A stretch of DNA of 64,000 bases, from NCBI GenBank assembly GCA_963603285.1, contig CAVCMG010000010.1, positions 1 to 64,000 on the forward strand, read 5' to 3'. The DNA is from UBA11957 sp963603285. Its GTDB lineage: Bacteria > Bacillota > Clostridia > Lachnospirales > Lachnospiraceae. The translations under genes were made by a program, and so were the position numbers. Shown here in pieces: positions 59,973-64,000 of this stretch. Every line of letters starts with the position of its first letter. Position 1 is the first letter of the stretch. A model generated the notes under the pieces. It was given only the letters and a program-made list of their open reading frames with translations. It had not been told where the DNA came from and made no database searches.

Positions 59973-60001
59973 CTGTTCAGCTTTTTCTTATCTAAACAGG
60001 A

Positions 60002-61174
60002 TTAGTTCTTTCCACCAACCACATTGCTTACAAAGAAGTCCTGTGCAAGGATATCCTCATCGGACATCTGCTCACCTTCGTTGACCAGAACATTTCCCTG
60101 ATCGTCCTTAAGCTCACCTGCATAAACCTGTACCTCACCACTCGTGATTTTTTCACGCAGTTCAGTTACCTTATCCTGAATATCCTGCGGAACAAGGTCA
60201 GAGTTAAACGGTGCGAGCGCAGCACACTCTCCGCCTTCATAATAATTGGCTGAAATCTCAATCGTGCCATCTGCTGTTTTCTGCATAATATCCTCAAAGA
60301 TCGGTGCCCAGTTCCACATAAAGGAAGTCAGGACTGCCTTCGGTGCAGAGGACTGCATATCGACATTATATCCGATACAAAAAGCGCCATTCTCTTCGCA
60401 TGTCTGCGGTACAGCCGGAGAAGAAGCCTCCATACCCATATATTTAATACCATTATCAATCAGTGTCTTTGCATTCTGTGACTCTACATCAAGATCATAC
60501 CAGCTGTCTGCCCATACGACCTGTACTGTAGCATTCGGATTTGCATATTTTGCACCCAGTGCAAAGGAGTTGATTGCAGTACGGACAGATGCCTCATCCA
60601 TGCTCGCACAGAAACCAAGCTTATCAGATCCTTCATTCATCAGTGCGCACAGATAACCTGTCAGGAAATCACCCTCGTATCCACGGATCTGGATCTCTAC
60701 TATGTTATCATAGACATCATTGCCCTGCTGTACAAAAATCACATCCGGATACTCCGGCTGCAGTTCAGAAAGGATGGCAGCGTAACCTGCAGAGCAGCCA
60801 AAAATGATATCTGCACCCTCATCTACCAGCTCCTCTACGGTAGACTCGATGAGAGATGTATCCTCCTCAGATATTTCCTCCATCGTCAGCAGATTGGTTT
60901 CCGTATTAATGCCGAGATCCTCGCAGGCCTTTACGAGACCTTCATGCATTGCCTGCGCCCAGCCACCATCATTTACAACAGAATACTCGATTTCTCCGAT
61001 GACAAGCTCCGAAACATCCTTTGTTTCCTTAGAAGCAGCAGATCCATCTGAAGCACTCTCAGATGTACTCTCTGCGGCACTGCTGCCGGATGTACTTTCC
61101 GTAGATCCACAACCAACAAGCATACTCATTGTCAGAGCAGCAGCCATACCCAGGCTCAACAGTTTCTTTTTCAT
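60002..61174 (-). CDS. BMP/PnrA-family nucleoside-binding lipoprotein
   Basis: The 390-residue lipoprotein has a signal ending TMSMLVGC (Cys22) and a Ser/Ala/Glu-rich linker to about 52. A BMP-type periplasmic-binding domain follows, with EYSVVNDGGWAQAMHEGL, IIFGCSAGYAAILSEL and YEGDFLTGYLCALMNEG. In this family the ligands are usually purine nucleosides. It lies 17 nt downstream of the permease gene, and the preceding three genes encode the matching transporter, so uptake of nucleosides is the best guess. Confidence 0.93.
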   Translation of the reverse strand: MKKKLLSLGMAAALTMSMLVGCGSTESTSGSSAAESTSESASDGSAASKETKDVSELVIGEIEYSVVNDGGWAQAMHEGLVKACEDLGINTETNLLTMEEISEEDTSLIESTVEELVDEGADIIFGCSAGYAAILSELQPEYPDVIFVQQGNDVYDNIVEIQIRGYEGDFLTGYLCALMNEGSDKLGFCASMDEASVRTAINSFALGAKYANPNATVQVVWADSWYDLDVESQNAKTLIDNGIKYMGMEASSPAVPQTCEENGAFCIGYNVDMQSSAPKAVLTSFMWNWAPIFEDIMQKTADGTIEISANYYEGGECAALAPFNSDLVPQDIQDKVTELREKITSGEVQVYAGELKDDQGNVLVNEGEQMSDEDILAQDFFVSNVVGGKN

Positions 61175-61191
61175 AATTTTCTCCTCCTTCG

Positions 61192-62121
61192 TCAGCGGCT
61201 TTCCCGGTCATACGGCTTTGTCAGTGCAGCCGGTTCCGCTGTGTGCTTTTTTCTGAAGTTACCTGTCGACAGGATAAATACAATCACTGTCGCAATATAC
61301 GGAAGCATGCTATATACCTCCGTTGGAACAGACGGCAGATAAATCTGCAGATTGCTGCCCAGACAGCTGATAAATCCGAAGAGCAGAGCGCCCCACATCA
61401 GCATCAGCGGATTCCAGGAAGAAAATGCCACCAGTGCAAAGGCAATCCACCCTTTGCCTGCTGTCATACCACTGTTCCAGAAATTTGTATTAGCAAGGGA
61501 GACACAGGCTCCACTTACTGCCATCATCATACAGCCAAACATAATATATGCATACCGAAGTGCAAATACATTTTCGCCGGCTGCATCCAGAGCGGCTGGA
61601 TTTTCTCCCAGCGCACGAAGCTTTAAGCCGAATCTGGTTCTGTAAATATAAAACATAGATACCGGTACGATCAGATACATAGCATAGGTAAGAAGATTCT
61701 GCTGAAAGAATATCTCACCCAGCACCGGGATCCTTGAAAGTCCGGGAATTGCTATTTTTTCAAACTTCAGATTGGCAGCGACACCGGAAACATCCTTTCC
61801 GATAAAGCCACTAAGTCCGGAGCCAAAGATCAGCATTGCCATACCGCAGACCGTCTGATCCGACTGCAGGGTAACCGTAAGGAATGCAAATACTACGCCC
61901 AGAAGAAGTCCCACAGCCAGCACCGCCAGAAAGGAAAGAGCCAGATTCTGTGTCTGTACGGCCGTAATATATCCGCTGACAGCCCCCATAAGCATGACGC
62001 CTTCAACTCCGAGGTTCATAACTCCCGCACGTTCTGAAAATGTTTCGCCGATCCCTGCATACATAACAGAGACCGCATACACGATAGCACCGGAACATAA
62101 TGAAATCAGTAATGCGATCAT
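61192..62121 (-). CDS. Nucleoside ABC transporter permease, NupQ type
   Basis: The 309-residue BPD_transp_2-type permease opens MIALLISLCSGAIVYAVSVM, with GIGETFSERAGVMNLGVEGVMLMGAV as the highly conserved segment of this group and about ten hydrophobic helices. RTRFGLKLRALGENPAALDAAG is the cytoplasmic ATPase-contact loop. It overlaps the gene for the second permease by 4 nt. Confidence 0.95.
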   Translation of the reverse strand: MIALLISLCSGAIVYAVSVMYAGIGETFSERAGVMNLGVEGVMLMGAVSGYITAVQTQNLALSFLAVLAVGLLLGVVFAFLTVTLQSDQTVCGMAMLIFGSGLSGFIGKDVSGVAANLKFEKIAIPGLSRIPVLGEIFFQQNLLTYAMYLIVPVSMFYIYRTRFGLKLRALGENPAALDAAGENVFALRYAYIMFGCMMMAVSGACVSLANTNFWNSGMTAGKGWIAFALVAFSSWNPLMLMWGALLFGFISCLGSNLQIYLPSVPTEVYSMLPYIATVIVFILSTGNFRKKHTAEPAALTKPYDRESR

Positions 62122-63194
62122 GCTTTCACCTCCTTCTGGATAACTATTCTGTAACGCTGGAAGAAATCTCCTGCAATAACAAAGATCATGACAGCTCCCT
62201 GGATCATCGTGGCAATCTGTGTCGGCACGCCCATAACCTGGACTGTCGCACTGCTGTTTTGCAGGCCAGCAAACAGAATAGAAACAATAACGATCACCAG
62301 TGGATTCAGACGGCTTAAGTAAGCGATAACGATTCCTGTATAACCTGCATTATTTGGCATCTGCTCCATAATACGGTGCGAGACACCGGCATACTGCACA
62401 TACCCCGCGAGACCTGCCAGACCGCCGCTGATCACCAGCGCCAGAATAATGTTTCTCTTGATATTGATTCCTGCATATCTGGCTGAATTCTGGCTGCTTT
62501 TAATGACTGACAGCTGGTAACCATCGGTTGTGTATTTATAGGCCAGAAAGATCAGCAGAGCAATGACAATACCGATGATAATACCTGCGCTGATTCCGGT
62601 ATCTCCTATTTCGGGAATCTCCAGTCCAGATGGCAGCTTTTCTGTCTGCCCTACATTTTGTCCGGGCATCTTCCATGGTCCAAGTACCAGATAGCTCAGG
62701 ATGATTAGGGCGATATAGTTCAGCATCAGAGTTGTAATGCTCTCATTGACATTCCAGAAAGCCTTTGGCAATGCACAAAGAAGTGCCCACAAAGCGCCAC
62801 CGGCAAAACAGCACACGGCCAGGATAATTCTTCCTGTGACTCCGGTAATATCCGGACCAAATAATACAAAGGCTCCGCCGAAAATCGCACCGATCGCATA
62901 TTGTCCTTCTGCACCGATATTATTCAGATTCATTTTGTAGGTCAGCGCCACACTAAGACCACAAAACAGAAGTGGCAGACTACCATTGATCATTTTTTTG
63001 ATACCCTTTTCTGACAGAAAAACCTTGGAAAGCATCTTTCCGTAGACCTCCAGAGGATTAAAGCCTACAAATGCAATGATGATTCCACAGAAGGCAAATG
63101 CCAGCAATGCAAAGAGTATGGAAGTGAGTACTATACGAAATACACTGATATTTTCTCTCTTTTCAAGTCGTATTTTATTTTTCATAACGTTCAC
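62118..63194 (-). CDS. Nucleoside ABC transporter permease, NupP type
   Basis: The 358-residue permease pairs with the NupQ-type one. It shows LPLLFCGLSVALTYKMNLNNIGAEGQYAIGA early on and GYQLSVIKSSQNSARYAGIN as the ATPase-contact loop. About ten transmembrane helices are visible. The start overlaps the ATPase gene by 20 nt. Confidence 0.95.
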   Translation of the reverse strand: MNVMKNKIRLEKRENISVFRIVLTSILFALLAFAFCGIIIAFVGFNPLEVYGKMLSKVFLSEKGIKKMINGSLPLLFCGLSVALTYKMNLNNIGAEGQYAIGAIFGGAFVLFGPDITGVTGRIILAVCCFAGGALWALLCALPKAFWNVNESITTLMLNYIALIILSYLVLGPWKMPGQNVGQTEKLPSGLEIPEIGDTGISAGIIIGIVIALLIFLAYKYTTDGYQLSVIKSSQNSARYAGINIKRNIILALVISGGLAGLAGYVQYAGVSHRIMEQMPNNAGYTGIVIAYLSRLNPLVIVIVSILFAGLQNSSATVQVMGVPTQIATMIQGAVMIFVIAGDFFQRYRIVIQKEVKA

Positions 63195-64000
63195 CCGCCA
63201 TCAGCCTTCCTACCGTGTCATAATCTGCCTCTGTCCGTTCCAGAACTGCCATAAGCTCACCCGTGCAAAGGACACCTATGCGGTCTGACATCTGAAACAG
63301 TTCATCAAGTTCCTCTGAAATCAGCAGCACCGCAGCCCCCTTTTTACACTGTTCCAGTAAAATCTCATGTATAGCCTCCGTTGCTCCCATATCCAGGCCA
63401 CGGGAAGGATATACAGCAATGATCAGCACAGGATCTCCGCCGATCTCTCTGGCCACCAGAAGCTTTTGCTGGTTTCCGCCGGACATCAGAGATACCGGAC
63501 TTTTATCGCCTGCGGTTTTGATCTCATACCGTGCGATCTCATCCTGAACGGTTTTTTTGATCACATTTTTCTTTAAAATATGATGTATGCTGAATTTAGG
63601 CGTATCATACTCCTTCAGGATACGATTTTCCTCCATTGTCATTCCCGGAACCAGCCCCATACTCAGTCTGTCCTCCGGAATAAAACCAACGCCCAGCTTT
63701 ATCCGATCCTTGGCTCCCAGCTTTGTAAAATCTCTGCCATCGATCACGACAGTTCCTTTTGTCGCCCTGCGAAGTCCGGCAATCACCTCTGCCAGCTCCT
63801 TCTGGCCATTACCTGCCACACCGGCAATGCCAAGAATTTCTCCGGCATGGATGTTGAAGGACACATTCTTTACAGCTGTCAGATCTCTGTCACTTTTTGC
63901 CGATAACTGGGAAACTTCCAATATAACCTTGCCTGTTCGGCTGTTCCCTTCATTTTTCTGCGGCCGGAACTCTCTTTCTCCCACTACAGCCTTTGTCAGA
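63175..64000 (-). CDS. Nucleoside ABC transporter ATPase, NupO type (partial)
   Basis: The frame stays open to the window edge, so only the C-terminal half of a double ATPase of about 510 residues is seen. This second nucleotide-binding half has the normal degenerate Walker A of the class (GVAGNGQKELAEVIAG), then LMSGGNQQKLLVAREI and YPSRGLDMGATEAIHEILLE. The residues before the first internal start (LTKAVVGERE) read as the usual linker between the two halves, which supports a gene that continues beyond 64000 and not a short protein starting at 63984. Confidence 0.94.
   Translation of the reverse strand, partial: LTKAVVGEREFRPQKNEGNSRTGKVILEVSQLSAKSDRDLTAVKNVSFNIHAGEILGIAGVAGNGQKELAEVIAGLRRATKGTVVIDGRDFTKLGAKDRIKLGVGFIPEDRLSMGLVPGMTMEENRILKEYDTPKFSIHHILKKNVIKKTVQDEIARYEIKTAGDKSPVSLMSGGNQQKLLVAREIGGDPVLIIAVYPSRGLDMGATEAIHEILLEQCKKGAAVLLISEELDELFQMSDRIGVLCTGELMAVLERTEADYDTVGRLMAGERYEK

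Overview
The window looks like a chromosomal segment from a spore-forming, low-to-medium GC Firmicute of the family Lachnospiraceae (Clostridium cluster XIVa). This rests on the 5-prime part of a 16S rRNA gene of that type at the left edge, spore genes (a GerA-type germinant receptor and a SipL-like LysM/DUF3794 protein), sigma-A promoters with TTGACA and TATAAT boxes, strong AGGAGG ribosome-binding sites, and families typical of gut clostridia. The genus cannot be fixed by eye. Most genes are on the minus strand. I saw no CRISPR array, tRNA, insertion sequence or prophage.

Layout. 1-905: start of an rRNA operon reading left, with a long leader and three tandem promoters. 997-1152: a very long perfect palindrome whose flanks recur at 58497-58549. 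1301-4003: a polar amino-acid ABC transporter. 4171-7732: two tandem pairs of aconitase-family hydro-lyase subunits. 7920-16180: an AT-rich accessory cassette. It holds a BlaI-type repressor, an M56 (BlaR1-type) membrane protease, two small secreted proteins, a TraX-like membrane protein, a lipoprotein, three ABC-2-type membrane proteins and an ABC ATPase. 16286-18772: a LysR regulator and an orphan sugar-binding-type lipoprotein. 18918-22127: a HAD phosphatase, a zinc acylase with a His-rich tail and a MATE exporter. 22312-28038: an Opp/Dpp peptide transporter with an unusual OppD. 28344-30635: a PfkB sugar kinase and the branched-chain aminotransferase. 30791-35560: a divergent RelA/SpoT-domain protein, a propeller-like protein, a SEC-C protein and MetA. 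35670-43065: a secreted trigger-factor-like lipoprotein, DMT and DegV proteins, a ferritin-like protein, a GT-C membrane protein and citrate synthase. 43329-50732: the germination operon (with a GerAB-GerAC fusion), a GntR regulator, IspE, SipL and a PrcB-like lipoprotein. 50877-57172: PlsC, then the cell-wall genes murF, ddl and an L,D-transpeptidase, then an aspartate aminotransferase. 57621-59752: an rRNA methyltransferase-like protein, a His-rich protein and an SH3 protein. 60002-64000: a BMP/Nup-type nucleoside ABC transporter cut off by the window end.

The best candidate for an undescribed system is 7920-16180. The M56 sensor ends in an extracellular beta domain that resembles the small secreted protein encoded at 13122-13589. 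The promoters of the repressor gene and of the other secreted-protein gene share two exact sequence elements bracketing the core promoter. Together these suggest a self-sensing export or immunity cassette, which is an inference. Secondary leads are the palindrome family with conserved flanks, the RelA/SpoT-domain fusion, the OppD insertion, the double hydro-lyase pairs and the GerAB-GerAC fusion.
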